Shown here: positions 41,884 to 50,502 of the stretch, piece after piece | How positions within the stretch are numbered: position 1 is the stretch's first letter | Layout of the letters: the number at the start of each line of letters is the position of its first letter | Origin: JAJFJD01 sp965228695 | GTDB lineage: Bacteria; Pseudomonadota; Alphaproteobacteria; UBA8366 | Direction: 5' to 3' | NCBI GenBank assembly: GCA_965228695.1 | Contig: CBDDIB010000002.1 | Location: 4,526,001 to 4,590,000 of the forward strand | DNA length: 64,000 nucleotides | The notes under the pieces: generated by a model | What the model saw: the letters and a program-made list of their open reading frames with translations, nothing else | The model's database searches: none | Told to the model about the DNA's origin: nothing | Program-made: the position numbers and the translations under genes

Positions 41884-42316
41884 CCGCGTGACCGCGGCAT
41901 CCGACATACCGGACAGCGGCCTGCGGAACGGCGGGCCGGCCGAACGGCGCGAGATTCTGGAAACTCGTGCCAATCCGCAAACGAGTCTGGACTATCTCGT
42001 CGCGATCGACGCAGCGGCTTCTTCAGGCCGCGATATTCGGCTGCGATACGTACCGGACAAGCTTTTGGTCCGGCCCGATGCTTTCGACGCGTATCTGTCC
42101 GCCCTGACGGCTATAGACGCGTTGCCTGCGGAGGAATTGGCCCTCGCGATCATCGAAGACATCAACAACGAGGTCGTGCCGCGTTGGGTCCAAGTGCAAA
42201 TCACGGACGGTGCGAGCGACCAAGGTCCGAACAACGGTGCGTATCGTGTTTTGATCGAAGACCGCCAGCCCAACTGGGACAACCCGCAGATCGTCGCGCG
42301 GGCATCGGACCGGTAA
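41870..42316 (+). CDS. QueF-like T-fold protein lacking the catalytic cysteine
   Basis: The 148-residue product resembles the reductase QueF in its T-fold: 'RANPQTSLDYLVAI' corresponds to QueF 'SVCPxTGQPDFxxI', and 'DIRLRYVPDKLLVRPDAFDA' and 'IIEDINNEVVPRWVQVQIT' correspond to 'I.YVPD..LV..KSLK.YL' and 'IL.DL....PRW..V'. The catalytic cysteine reads Asn, and the QueF 'HE' step is not obvious. It is therefore probably not a nitrile reductase. The start may be ATG 41870 (overlapping the previous gene) or GTG 41888. Its stop is 5 bp from that of the convergent fliJ. Function unknown; flagellar context is the only clue. Confidence 0.55.
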   Translation: MYRCNRVTAASDIPDSGLRNGGPAERREILETRANPQTSLDYLVAIDAAASSGRDIRLRYVPDKLLVRPDAFDAYLSALTAIDALPAEELALAIIEDINNEVVPRWVQVQITDGASDQGPNNGAYRVLIEDRQPNWDNPQIVARASDR

Positions 42317-42321
42317 CCGCG

Positions 42322-42744
42322 TTAGGACGCGGCGCCGCTGCGGCGGTGACCGGTCAACGAGACCTCATCCAATTCGAGTTGGTCCAGACGCGCCCGGTTC
42401 TGTCGCGCGAGCACCTCTCTTCTCTCCAAGCTGATTTCATACCTTTTCAATTCCGCGAAAGCATCGAGCAGACCGCTGCGCGCCTCTTCCACGGCGTCGG
42501 CCGCCTCGCTCAACTCGGCAACCAAGCTTGCCCGCCGAACCAGCGATGCCTGCGCGAATGGGCCATAGTCGGCGGATCCCAAGTCGGTCTCTGCCGCCGA
42601 AAGTCGTTCGGCAACGACTTGTGCGTCCAGGCGATCGATGGACTGCTCGAGGGCTACCGCACGCTCTTCCAGTTCTCTCACTTCCCGGCGCTTCTCATCG
42701 ACGAGATACCGGTGGTACCGGATCAACTTGGCCAGCGTCTTCAT
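42322..42744 (-). CDS. fliJ: FliJ, flagellar export chaperone-escort
   Basis: The 140-residue protein is a nearly continuous coiled coil ('IRYHRYLVDEKRREVRELEE', 'LDAFAELKRYEISLERREV'), the FliJ/YscO form. FliJ penetrates the FliI hexamer ring, links it to FlhA and recycles chaperones. Identity in this family is low, but the position directly after fliI on the same strand, with a 4-base ATGA overlap, settles the assignment. It is convergent with the QueF-like gene. Confidence 0.85.
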   Translation of the reverse strand: MKTLAKLIRYHRYLVDEKRREVRELEERAVALEQSIDRLDAQVVAERLSAAETDLGSADYGPFAQASLVRRASLVAELSEAADAVEEARSGLLDAFAELKRYEISLERREVLARQNRARLDQLELDEVSLTGHRRSGAAS

Positions 42745-44144
42745 GGCGCGGTGGCGGCATCATCGGCCGTAACAGCCGCACCGTCCGTATCGCCGGGCGG
42801 CCAAGGCATGCCCAGAATATCCGCCAATATTGCGTAGCCTTCATCCAGAGATGTCTGCTCCTCCATATTCTGGCTCAGGAAGGCCTCCAGTGGCGCGTTC
42901 AACGCGACCGCTTCGTCGACGGCGGGATCGCTGCCGCTGCGGTACGCGCCGAGACGGATGAGCTCGGCCATATCGTCATAGACAGACATGACCTGCCGCG
43001 CCTTATCGACCAGTTGGTTCTGCGCCGCCGTGTTGCAGGCCGGCATGGTTCGCGAAATGCTCTGCAATACGTTGATCGCGGGATAGCGATTGCGCTGCGC
43101 GATGGACCGGTCCAACACGACGTGGCCATCGACAATGCCACGAACCGCATCGGAAATCGGCTCATTGTGATCGTCGCCGTCGACCAAAACCGTGAACAGC
43201 CCGGTAATAGTCCCCTCCTCCGTACCGGGACCGGCTCGCTCCAGCAATTTCGGCAGTTCCGCAAACACGGTCGGCGTATATCCCTTGCTCGCGGGCGGTT
43301 CCCCCGCCGACAGGCCTATTTCGCGCTGCGCCATGGCGAAGCGGGTGATGCTGTCGATAAGGCACAGCACGCTGCGGCCTTGGTCGCGAAAATGCTCCGC
43401 GACCGTCATCGTCAAATAGGCCGCCTGGCGCCGCATCAGCGCGGATTCGTCGGATGTGGCGACAACCACGACGCTGCGCGCCAAACCTTCCGGACCAAGA
43501 TGTTCCTCGATGAATTCCTTCACTTCACGGCCGCGTTCGCCAACCAATCCGATTACGACCACATCCGCCGCGCAATATCGCGCCAGCATCGACAACAGAA
43601 CGGACTTCCCGACACCGGATCCGGAAAAAATACCTAGACGCTGCCCCTTACAGCAGGTCAGGAACGTATTGACGCTTCGCACGCCCAGATCGAGTTTCTC
43701 GCCGACACGCCGCCGCATGGTCGCCGGTGGCGGGGCGTTATGAATTGGGTAGCGGCGTGGGCCGGATGTCAGCGGGCCGGCTTCGTCGAGCGGCTCGCCA
43801 AAGGCATTGACGACACGTCCCAACCACCCGTCATGCGGATAGACCGCCGCGTCGCTGCCGAGCGCCTCCGCCGTAGCACCCAAACCAATACCGACCAGCG
43901 ATGAGAAAGACATGGCCAACGTGCGGCCATCCCGAAAGCCGACCACCTCGCACGGCACTCGGTCGCCCGACCGTCCGATGAGGTCGCAGCGGTCCCCGAC
44001 CGAGAGATAGGCTTGCACCCCTCCGATCTCGACCAACATGCCCATGATGGCGGTTACGCGACCGTGGACGCGGATGTCCCGAACCCGCGACAGGTCATCA
44101 ACCAGGGTGCGCAGTGTCCTCTCTCCTCGCCCCGAGTACTTCAA
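42741..44144 (-). CDS. fliI: FliI, flagellar export ATPase
   Basis: The 467-residue protein is an F1-type beta-like ATPase: Walker A 'GIFSGSGVGKSVLLSMLARY' (GSGVGKS 175-181), Walker B 'SVLCLIDSITRFAMAQREIG', the arginine-finger region, and the export-specific N-terminus 'LSRVRDIRVHGRVTA'. FliI unfolds or loads substrates at the export gate together with FliH and FliJ, all encoded here. The start is a TTG at 44144; no better codon is visible, so the exact N-terminus is unsure. The gene is divergent from ctrA with about 180 bp between. Confidence 0.95.
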   Translation of the reverse strand: MKYSGRGERTLRTLVDDLSRVRDIRVHGRVTAIMGMLVEIGGVQAYLSVGDRCDLIGRSGDRVPCEVVGFRDGRTLAMSFSSLVGIGLGATAEALGSDAAVYPHDGWLGRVVNAFGEPLDEAGPLTSGPRRYPIHNAPPPATMRRRVGEKLDLGVRSVNTFLTCCKGQRLGIFSGSGVGKSVLLSMLARYCAADVVVIGLVGERGREVKEFIEEHLGPEGLARSVVVVATSDESALMRRQAAYLTMTVAEHFRDQGRSVLCLIDSITRFAMAQREIGLSAGEPPASKGYTPTVFAELPKLLERAGPGTEEGTITGLFTVLVDGDDHNEPISDAVRGIVDGHVVLDRSIAQRNRYPAINVLQSISRTMPACNTAAQNQLVDKARQVMSVYDDMAELIRLGAYRSGSDPAVDEAVALNAPLEAFLSQNMEEQTSLDEGYAILADILGMPWPPGDTDGAAVTADDAATAP

Positions 44145-44177
44145 ATCGTCGAATAGAACTTACATGTTGTTCCAGTC

Positions 44178-44270
44178 GACTCTCCCCGCATTCAAAATAG
44201 AAATAAAATACTTAAAATGCCAGTTAAAAAGTACTTCGCTTTTTACAATAGATTTGCTAGAACATTAACC
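44178..44270. promoter_or_regulatory. Candidate CtrA-related sites between fliI and ctrA
   Basis: The region contains two TTAA half sites (44212-44215 and 44224-44227) separated by 8 bases instead of 7, a TTAACC half site at 44265-44270, and a GACTC (GANTC, CcrM-type methylation target) at 44178-44182. Caulobacter ctrA carries CtrA and GANTC sites in its own promoters. None of these is a perfect full box, so autoregulation is suggested but weakly supported. Confidence 0.35.
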
Positions 44271-44324
44271 ATATAAGTTCACGTAATCCACATTGGGGTC
44301 TTAGTGTAGTTTAGGGGAATACCT

Positions 44325-45047
44325 ATGCGGGTACTACTTGTTGAAGATGATCAAGCAATGGCCAAGAGCATTGCCTTGATGCTTAAGTCCGAAAGTTTCG
44401 TCGTTGATACGACGGACCTCGGCGAAGACGGTCTGGAGATCGGCAAAATTTATGATTACGACATCATCATTCTCGATTTGATGCTGCCGGATATCGACGG
44501 GTATGAAGTACTCCGTCGTTTGCGAGACGCCAGAGTGGACACGCCGATTTTGATATTATCCGGTCTCAGTGAATTGGATAATAAAGTCAAAGGGTTAGGG
44601 TTTGGCGCAGATGACTATCTGACCAAACCGTTTGAGAAGCGCGAATTGATTGCCCGCATACAGGCGATTGTCCGACGCTCCAAGGGTCATGCCAAGTCGA
44701 TCATCAAGACCGGCAAGATCAGCGTTAATCTCGACGATCACACGGTCGAAGTGGGCGGCAAGCCCATTCACTTGACCGGCAAAGAGTTCGGCATTCTGGA
44801 ATTATTGTCGCTCCGCAAGGGAACGACCCTGACGAAGGAAATGTTCCTCAACCATCTCTATGGCGGGATGGACGAACCGGAACTCAAGATCATCGACGTG
44901 TTCGTGTGCAAGCTTCGCAAAAAGCTCAGCACGGCATGTAATGGCGAAAACTACATCGAGACGGTCTGGGGACGCGGCTATGTCTTGCGCGATCCGGTAC
45001 CGGCCGAAGACAGCCCCGAACAGGTCGCGGAAGCGTCGGCCGCATAA
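44325..45047 (+). CDS. ctrA: CtrA, master cell-cycle response regulator
   Basis: The 240-residue OmpR-type regulator has a receiver with Asp51 as phosphoacceptor ('YDIIILDLMLPDIDGYE') and Asp8/Asp9 in the acidic pocket. A winged-helix DNA-binding domain follows ('IHLTGKEFGILELLSLRKGT', 'DVFVCKLRKKLS', 'ENYIETVWGRGYVLRDP'). The match to Caulobacter CtrA is very close through residue 225, and the tail ends in two alanines, the kind of end recognised by ClpXP. ChpT (50503-51138) would phosphorylate it and SciP inhibit it. In most alphaproteobacteria outside the Caulobacterales and Rhizobiales it controls motility more than division. Confidence 0.97.
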   Translation: MRVLLVEDDQAMAKSIALMLKSESFVVDTTDLGEDGLEIGKIYDYDIIILDLMLPDIDGYEVLRRLRDARVDTPILILSGLSELDNKVKGLGFGADDYLTKPFEKRELIARIQAIVRRSKGHAKSIIKTGKISVNLDDHTVEVGGKPIHLTGKEFGILELLSLRKGTTLTKEMFLNHLYGGMDEPELKIIDVFVCKLRKKLSTACNGENYIETVWGRGYVLRDPVPAEDSPEQVAEASAA

Positions 45048-45096
45048 TCGGCCGCCGCAACCGAGATTTTTCGGTTCGATCGGTTAGGATTTGAAG

Positions 45097-45128
45097 CGCG
45101 CGCCTCTCTCGGGAGGCGCGCGTTTTTT
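45097..45128 (+). terminator. Rho-independent terminator of ctrA
   Basis: CGCGCGCCTC (45097-45106) and GAGGCGCGCG (45113-45122) form a 10-bp GC-rich stem with a TCTCGG loop, followed by six T. The T tract runs into the stop codon of cheR on the other strand, so the convergent gene ends directly at this hairpin. Confidence 0.93.
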
Positions 45129-45964
45129 CATGCCGATTTAAGGGCGGGCTCGCCATCGGAAAGGGCATACATGCCCCGATGTCCGGTAATCGGAACGAAC
45201 TTGTCGGTAATACCCAATACCGTCTCCGCGCCGCCGAGATAGAGAATGCCGTCATTTGGCATGACACTGCTGATGCGGCCGAGAACCTCTGATTTGGTCT
45301 GCTGATCGAAATAGATCAACACGTTCCGGCAAAAGACGATGTCGAATTGACCCAACGCCGCGGTATCGTCCAACAGATTGAATTCTTTGAATTTGACCAT
45401 CGAGCGAATACCCGCATCGAGACGCCATTTCTCGCCGACCTGCTTGAAGTATTTCACCAGAGTGGCGATCGGCAGGCCCCGCTGGACCTCGAACTGGGTA
45501 TAGAGGCCGGCACGCGCCCGATTGAGCATGTCGGCGGAGATATCGGTGGCGAGGATCTGGATATCCCAGCCGTCCACCATGTCGCCCAGTTCCTTCAATA
45601 AGATACCGATGGAGTACGGCTCCTGACCACTAGACGCCGCGGCGCTCCAGATGCGGAGCGTGCGCTGCGCGGCCCGCTTTTCCACCAATTCCGGAATTAC
45701 CAGCGTCCGAAGCTGCTCGAAAGGTTTCATATCCCGGAAGAAAAGCGATTCATTCGTCGTCATCGCTTCGGTGATATCGCACAACAGATCCTCGGGCCGA
45801 TCCTCGCGAACCATTGCCACGAGTTCCGGAAGTCCAGCGAAACCGAATTTCCGCGCAACGGGCATCAACCGACTTTCCAGCAAATACGCCTTCTCTTCGG
45901 TAAGGACGAGTCCGGATCGCTGTTTCAGGATCGCGGAAAGGAATTCGAAATCTGCGGTATTCAT
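45128..45964 (-). CDS. cheR: CheR, chemoreceptor methyltransferase
   Basis: Start set at ATG 45964, six bases after the cheB stop; a longer frame upstream lies inside cheB and reads in the wrong frame. The 278-residue protein methylates glutamates of chemoreceptors using SAM. It has the helical N-terminal domain ('LSAILKQRSGLVLTEEKAYL'), then 'TTNESLFFRDMKPFEQL', the SAM loop 'RIWSAAASSGQEPYSIGILL', 'DILATDIS'-type strand and 'FDIVFCRNVLIYFDQQTK'. It acts opposite CheB in adaptation. Last gene of the minus-strand che run. Confidence 0.95.
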   Translation of the reverse strand: MNTADFEFLSAILKQRSGLVLTEEKAYLLESRLMPVARKFGFAGLPELVAMVREDRPEDLLCDITEAMTTNESLFFRDMKPFEQLRTLVIPELVEKRAAQRTLRIWSAAASSGQEPYSIGILLKELGDMVDGWDIQILATDISADMLNRARAGLYTQFEVQRGLPIATLVKYFKQVGEKWRLDAGIRSMVKFKEFNLLDDTAALGQFDIVFCRNVLIYFDQQTKSEVLGRISSVMPNDGILYLGGAETVLGITDKFVPITGHRGMYALSDGEPALKSA

Positions 45965-45969
45965 CTGAC

Positions 45970-47109
45970 CTACACCGCCAGTCTGGAAATTTTTGGGCCA
46001 ATTTCGGGAAGCGGTAGAACGGCGTTGCAAAGCCCATTCGTTGCAACGGCGCCGGGCATACCCCACACCACACTGGATTCTTCGTCTTGCGCGACGACGG
46101 TGCCGCCGGCCTCGACGACAATCTTGCTGCCGGCGCAGCCGTCTGAACCCATTCCCGTCAAGATCAAGACGAGGACGGCCGGCCCGTATGCATTCACGAT
46201 GCTTCGCAACATGGGATCGACCGCCGGTTTGCAGAAATTCTCGGGCGGATCGTCGCTCAGCCGGACCACTTTGTTCAGGCCGGCCGACTCGACCACCATG
46301 TGCATCCCGCCGGGTGCCACGTAAATCCGTCCGCCTTCGATGGCCTCGCCATCCTGTGCTTCCGCGCAGGGCCAACCGCTTGCCTGTTCCAGATGGGTCG
46401 CCAGAATTGCCGTGAAGGTTGGCGGCATGTGCTGCGTAATCAGGATCGGCAGCGTGATATTGTCGGTAATCGATTTGATACAATTCGCCAGCGCCTGCGG
46501 GCCGCCGGTCGAACTGCCGATCGCCAGCACGGACGGCTTGGTCTTGCCGGCGTCTCGCAGCTGAATAATCGAGCTTTTTTCAGCACTGACCGCCACCGAT
46601 CCGTTCACCGGTTTCACCACCTTGCGCGCCGTGGGTGTCCTGCCGCGGCCGCCCAGCGCAATGACCTTTTCGACAAGATCGCGTTTGAAGTCGTCGGCTT
46701 GGCGAAGCGCTTGCCGGGAACTGGGCTTGGTCACGTAATCGGTCGCCCCCATGCGCAGGGCGCGCAGCGAGATGTCCGCATTCCGTTCGGTCAAGGATGA
46801 CGCCATGATCACCGTAAGATTCGGATGCGCCTTGATCATTTGCGGCAACGCCGTCAGGCCGTCCATATTCGGCATTTCGATATCCAGCAACACGACATCG
46901 ACCTTGCTGCGGTCCAGCGCCTTCAGCGCCAACGCACCATCGCCGACGGATTCGACGACTTCGATCGCATCGTTGCTTTCCAGCACCTGCGTAAACAAAC
47001 CGCGGATGACAGCGGAATCATCGACAACCATGACTTTTATCGACCCGGACGCATTTGCCACTTCGGTTCGCCTTACGTAATGCTGCTGGTTGATCGCGAG
47101 GACGTTCAA
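45970..47109 (-). CDS. cheB: CheB, chemoreceptor methylesterase
   Basis: The 379-residue protein has an N-terminal receiver (Asp76 in 'VDVVLLDIEMPNMDG', counting from the first codon) and a C-terminal methylesterase. The catalytic triad is readable as Ser200 ('AIGSSTGGPQA'), His227 ('ITQHMPP') and Asp323 ('MGSDGC'). Phosphorylation by CheA relieves inhibition and demethylates receptors. The N-terminus carries about 24 extra residues before the receiver; an internal start is possible. It overlaps the cheY stop region at 47106-47109. Confidence 0.95.
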   Translation of the reverse strand: MNVLAINQQHYVRRTEVANASGSIKVMVVDDSAVIRGLFTQVLESNDAIEVVESVGDGALALKALDRSKVDVVLLDIEMPNMDGLTALPQMIKAHPNLTVIMASSLTERNADISLRALRMGATDYVTKPSSRQALRQADDFKRDLVEKVIALGGRGRTPTARKVVKPVNGSVAVSAEKSSIIQLRDAGKTKPSVLAIGSSTGGPQALANCIKSITDNITLPILITQHMPPTFTAILATHLEQASGWPCAEAQDGEAIEGGRIYVAPGGMHMVVESAGLNKVVRLSDDPPENFCKPAVDPMLRSIVNAYGPAVLVLILTGMGSDGCAGSKIVVEAGGTVVAQDEESSVVWGMPGAVATNGLCNAVLPLPEIGPKISRLAV

Positions 47110-47471
47110 ATCAAACCAATTTGCGTGAACTTGGTTTGAATAATCTCGCTATCGAACGGCTTCATGATGTATTCGTTGGCGCCGGCCGCGAGAGCCTTCT
47201 GGATATGCTCAAGATCGTTTTCGGTCGTACAGAAAACGACGGAAACCTGATCGCCGCCCGGCAACGCGCGCAAGGCAATCAGAAACTCAATGCCGTCCAT
47301 GACGGGCATATTCCAATCCAGCAGGACACCATCCGGCAGGCTGACCTTACAGGCATCCAACGCCATCCGGCCGTCCTCGGCCTCGACGACGGAAAAATTC
47401 AATTCCTCGAGAATTTTCCTCGCCACCATCCGTATTACCTTGGAATCGTCAACTACCAGGCACGTCTTCAT
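47106..47471 (-). CDS. cheY: CheY, chemotaxis response regulator
   Basis: The 121-residue single-domain receiver has Asp7, Asp8 and the phosphoacceptor Asp52 ('LLDWNMPVMDGIEF'), Thr at 'FCTTEND' and Lys at 'YIMKPFDS'. It should bind the FliM/FliN switch to change rotation. The start lies about 160 bp from the end of cheA on the same strand; the stop overlaps cheB by ATGA. Stand-alone receivers of this kind in alphaproteobacteria can also act as phosphate sinks; only a paralogue survey can tell. Confidence 0.92.
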   Translation of the reverse strand: MKTCLVVDDSKVIRMVARKILEELNFSVVEAEDGRMALDACKVSLPDGVLLDWNMPVMDGIEFLIALRALPGGDQVSVVFCTTENDLEHIQKALAAGANEYIMKPFDSEIIQTKFTQIGLI

Positions 47472-47632
47472 ATCGAAACTTCCTTTCCACGTCCCACGCG
47501 AACAACCCGTTGTTCAATTCCGGACCGACAACCGACCCCTCGATATGAGGAACCAAACTTTCACCAAAGCCCTTCAACAACACGTCCGCAATCGTCCCCT
47601 CATCAGACGGATGCCAACAACCCGCCTTTCGC

Positions 47633-50368
47633 CTACGCATTCCCCGCGGGGACACGCAACGTATCCTGCAACGTCTGCAGCAAGCCTTCCCGATCGAACT
47701 TGGCAACGTAATCGGTAAACCCGACTTCACGACCGCGTTCCATGTCATCCGGTGTACTCCGCGACGACAAGGCGACCAGCGGCACACCCGACCACGTTCC
47801 GTCTCCTCGAATTTCGCTCGCGAATTCGAAGCCGTTCATTTCCGGCATTTCAATATCGCTGATGATAATGTCGAACTCGCGCCCGGCTTCACGCATCGCC
47901 AGCGCTTCGCCCGCGGTTTCGACGGCGGTCACGTTGTACCCGGCCAGCGACAGCATCGGCGTCAACAGGTTCCGGAAGAACGCGCTGTCATCCACGAGCA
48001 GAACTTGTTGCTGTCCGTCGCCGTCGGCCGACGCATGGCTTAATCCATCCTTGCCGAACCAGTCGCCGTGGGCCTCGGCCAGGAAGTATCCCGTATCGAT
48101 GATGTCGGTCGCCGATCCGGATATGATAGCGCTGCCGAAAACACCCGGCTTCTCGGAGCCGAGTTCGATCGACAGACGGTCTTCGATGATATCGACAATC
48201 TCGTCGACGACCAGGCCCATCGACCGGTCTCCGTCCGTGAACACCAGCACCGGCTGGCGTCCCGATTCCACGTTGATTTCGACGTTGGCGGCCACCGGAA
48301 TAAGCGGCATCAATTTGCCGCGATACTGGGTAATCGGCTTGCCGTTGCTGAATTCGATATTCTCGCCCTCGATCTCTTCGAGGCGCGCGACCAGTGCCAG
48401 GGGCACGGCTTTCGGCACATTATCGCCGCCCTTGAACAGCAGCAGCGTCTCGCGATTTTGATCGCTGGTAATCTGGTGCTGCTCTTCCGAAGCTTCCATG
48501 TGATCGGCAGCAACGACTTCGCCGACTTCGCCGGCGATACCGTTCGGATCCAGGATCATGATGACACTGCCGTCGCCGAGAATTGTGTTACCGGAGAAGA
48601 CCGACAGGTTCCGCAGCACCGGCGATGTCGGCTTGACCACGATTTCCTCGGTGTCATAGACCCGGTCGACAATGATGCCGAAGACCGACTGTCCGACCTG
48701 GGTGACGATGACGAAGGTCTCTTCTTCGGCAAAGTCCGTTTCCGTGGTGTCGTCGACTCCCTCGATCTTCAAAAAACCGCGCAGCGACACCAGCGGCAGC
48801 AAACGGTTGCGCAACCGCAGGACCGGCGTGCCTTGAATGCGCTCGATCTTGTGAACCGATCCCTTGCCCGCGAGAACGAGTTCCAGAACGCTGATTTGCG
48901 GCACGGCGAAACGTTCGCCCGCACATTCGATAATCAGCGCGGAAACGATCGCCAACGTAAGCGGAATCTTTATGGTAAAGGTGGTGCCCTTACCTTCTTC
49001 TGAATTCAGCTCGATGGTGCCGCCGATCAATTCGATATTCGTGCGCACCACATCCATACCAACCCCGCGGCCCGAAACCGCCGTAACCTCGGCAGCCGTC
49101 GAGAAGCCAGGCCGGAAGATAAAGTGATGAATTTGCTGATCGTTTAGCGCTTCGAGTTCATTCTCTGTCGCCAAACCGTTCTTGATGACTTTCTCTTTTA
49201 TGCGGTCGCTGTTCAGCCCGGCGCCATCATCGCTGATCTCGATCACGATATGGCCGCCTTCATGGAAGGCATTCAGCGTGATCGTCCCCGTCTCGGGCTT
49301 GCCGGCGGCAACGCGGTCGGCATTCGACTCCAATCCATGGTCTGCCGAGTTGCGGACCATATGCGTCAGCGGATCCTTGATCAGTTCCAGCACCTGCCGA
49401 TCCAACTCGGTTTCGGCGCCGATCATCTGCAGGTCCATCTTCTTGTCGAGTTCGAGCGACAGATCGCGCACGATACGCGGCAATTTGGCCCAAGCATTGC
49501 CGATCGGCTGCATCCGCGTCTTCATGACGCCTTCCTGCAGTTCCGTCGTTACATGCGACAGCCGCTGCAAGGGGGCAGTGAACTCGCTGTCCTGCTGATG
49601 GCGCAAAAGCTGAAGAAGCTGATTCCGCGTCAGGACAAGCTCGGACACCATCGTCATCAGGGTTTCGAGCACATCGACATTCACGCGGATCGATTGGTTC
49701 GCAACGGACGGCCCCTTCGGCGCGCCGCCGGAAGTGGGCGCAGCGGCCGTGTCCGACTTCGCCGGAACCGGCGCATTCGATGCATCGGCTTTTTTTGTCG
49801 ACTCCTCCGCTTTCTTTTCCGCCGGTTTGTCTTCCGTTGCGGCACTGTCGTCCGCACTGACAATCGCACCAGGGCCTTTGTATTCGGCGGCGTCGAACGC
49901 CGCCTGCAAGGCGTCGTTGTCGGACACTTCGCCACCCTCGGTGTCGGCCTCCGGCTCGGGTGCCGGTTCCGCCGGGGCCGCGTTGCCCCCTTCGGCGAAC
50001 GCATTCAACTGGTCGATCAAATCGGCATCACTGCCCTCAGGTTCCGATCCGGTTTCCTCGAGCGCAGCCAACAGTTCTTTAATGCGGTCGAGCGAGCCGA
50101 GCACGAGAGAAACGGCATCCGGCGTGACCGTCAAGACACCATCGCGGACTTTACCCAGAACATTCTCGCCCGCATGCGCAACCGATTCCAGGCGCGGCAA
50201 GCCGAGAAATCCGCAGGTGCCTTTGATCGTATGCACCAGGCGGAAAATGTTACTAAGAAGTTCCGGATCGTTCGGGTTTTGCTCAAGCTTCACGATCTCG
50301 ACGTCGAGCACGTCCATGTTCTCGGCGGTCTCGGTCAAGAATTCCTGAAGTAAGTCATCCACGATCAT
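47633..50368 (-). CDS. cheA: CheA hybrid histidine kinase with two CheW-like modules and a receiver
   Basis: Start set at ATG 50368 (911 residues), with GGGGA close upstream. The layout is Hpt ('FRLVHTIKGTCGFLGL', His46), a low-complexity acidic linker (about 120-245), dimerisation helices and HATPase ('DPLTHMVRNSADHGLE', 'EISDDGAGL', 'VSGRGVGMDVV'). Two CheW-like domains follow (about 520-650 and 660-775), then a C-terminal receiver ('QQVLLVDDSAFFRNLLTPML', 'IIISDIEMPEMNGFEFA'). It relays receptor signals to CheY and CheB. No separate cheW is seen in the window, and the second CheW-like module may do that job. The N-terminal Hpt is conserved and the catalytic site is intact. Confidence 0.94.
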   Translation of the reverse strand: MIVDDLLQEFLTETAENMDVLDVEIVKLEQNPNDPELLSNIFRLVHTIKGTCGFLGLPRLESVAHAGENVLGKVRDGVLTVTPDAVSLVLGSLDRIKELLAALEETGSEPEGSDADLIDQLNAFAEGGNAAPAEPAPEPEADTEGGEVSDNDALQAAFDAAEYKGPGAIVSADDSAATEDKPAEKKAEESTKKADASNAPVPAKSDTAAAPTSGGAPKGPSVANQSIRVNVDVLETLMTMVSELVLTRNQLLQLLRHQQDSEFTAPLQRLSHVTTELQEGVMKTRMQPIGNAWAKLPRIVRDLSLELDKKMDLQMIGAETELDRQVLELIKDPLTHMVRNSADHGLESNADRVAAGKPETGTITLNAFHEGGHIVIEISDDGAGLNSDRIKEKVIKNGLATENELEALNDQQIHHFIFRPGFSTAAEVTAVSGRGVGMDVVRTNIELIGGTIELNSEEGKGTTFTIKIPLTLAIVSALIIECAGERFAVPQISVLELVLAGKGSVHKIERIQGTPVLRLRNRLLPLVSLRGFLKIEGVDDTTETDFAEEETFVIVTQVGQSVFGIIVDRVYDTEEIVVKPTSPVLRNLSVFSGNTILGDGSVIMILDPNGIAGEVGEVVAADHMEASEEQHQITSDQNRETLLLFKGGDNVPKAVPLALVARLEEIEGENIEFSNGKPITQYRGKLMPLIPVAANVEINVESGRQPVLVFTDGDRSMGLVVDEIVDIIEDRLSIELGSEKPGVFGSAIISGSATDIIDTGYFLAEAHGDWFGKDGLSHASADGDGQQQVLLVDDSAFFRNLLTPMLSLAGYNVTAVETAGEALAMREAGREFDIIISDIEMPEMNGFEFASEIRGDGTWSGVPLVALSSRSTPDDMERGREVGFTDYVAKFDREGLLQTLQDTLRVPAGNA

Positions 50369-50453
50369 TTGTCCCCTGTTCCACGACGCAGCCAGATTCG
50401 AGGCCGGTCGGTGGTTAACCACTATTCCGTGGGGACAATTTGGCGAAAATTCT

Positions 50454-50468
50454 TTAAGAAGCAGTAAA
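50454..50468 (-). promoter_or_regulatory. CtrA-like site upstream of cheA
   Basis: TTAA-GAAGCAG-TAAA has correct 7-base spacing with one mismatch in the second half. It lies 86-100 bp upstream of the cheA start. A palindromic GTGGTTAACCAC with a TTAACC half site lies nearer (50411-50422). Many alphaproteobacterial che operons are CtrA-dependent, but this match is modest. Confidence 0.35.
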
Positions 50469-50502
50469 TTGCCTGAAATCAGGGCGCTTTACGCGATCCG
50501 CC

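Noticed and set aside
45965..46483. Upstream extension of the cheR frame
   Set aside because: It overlaps cheB in another frame and reads as low-complexity Arg-rich shadow sequence.
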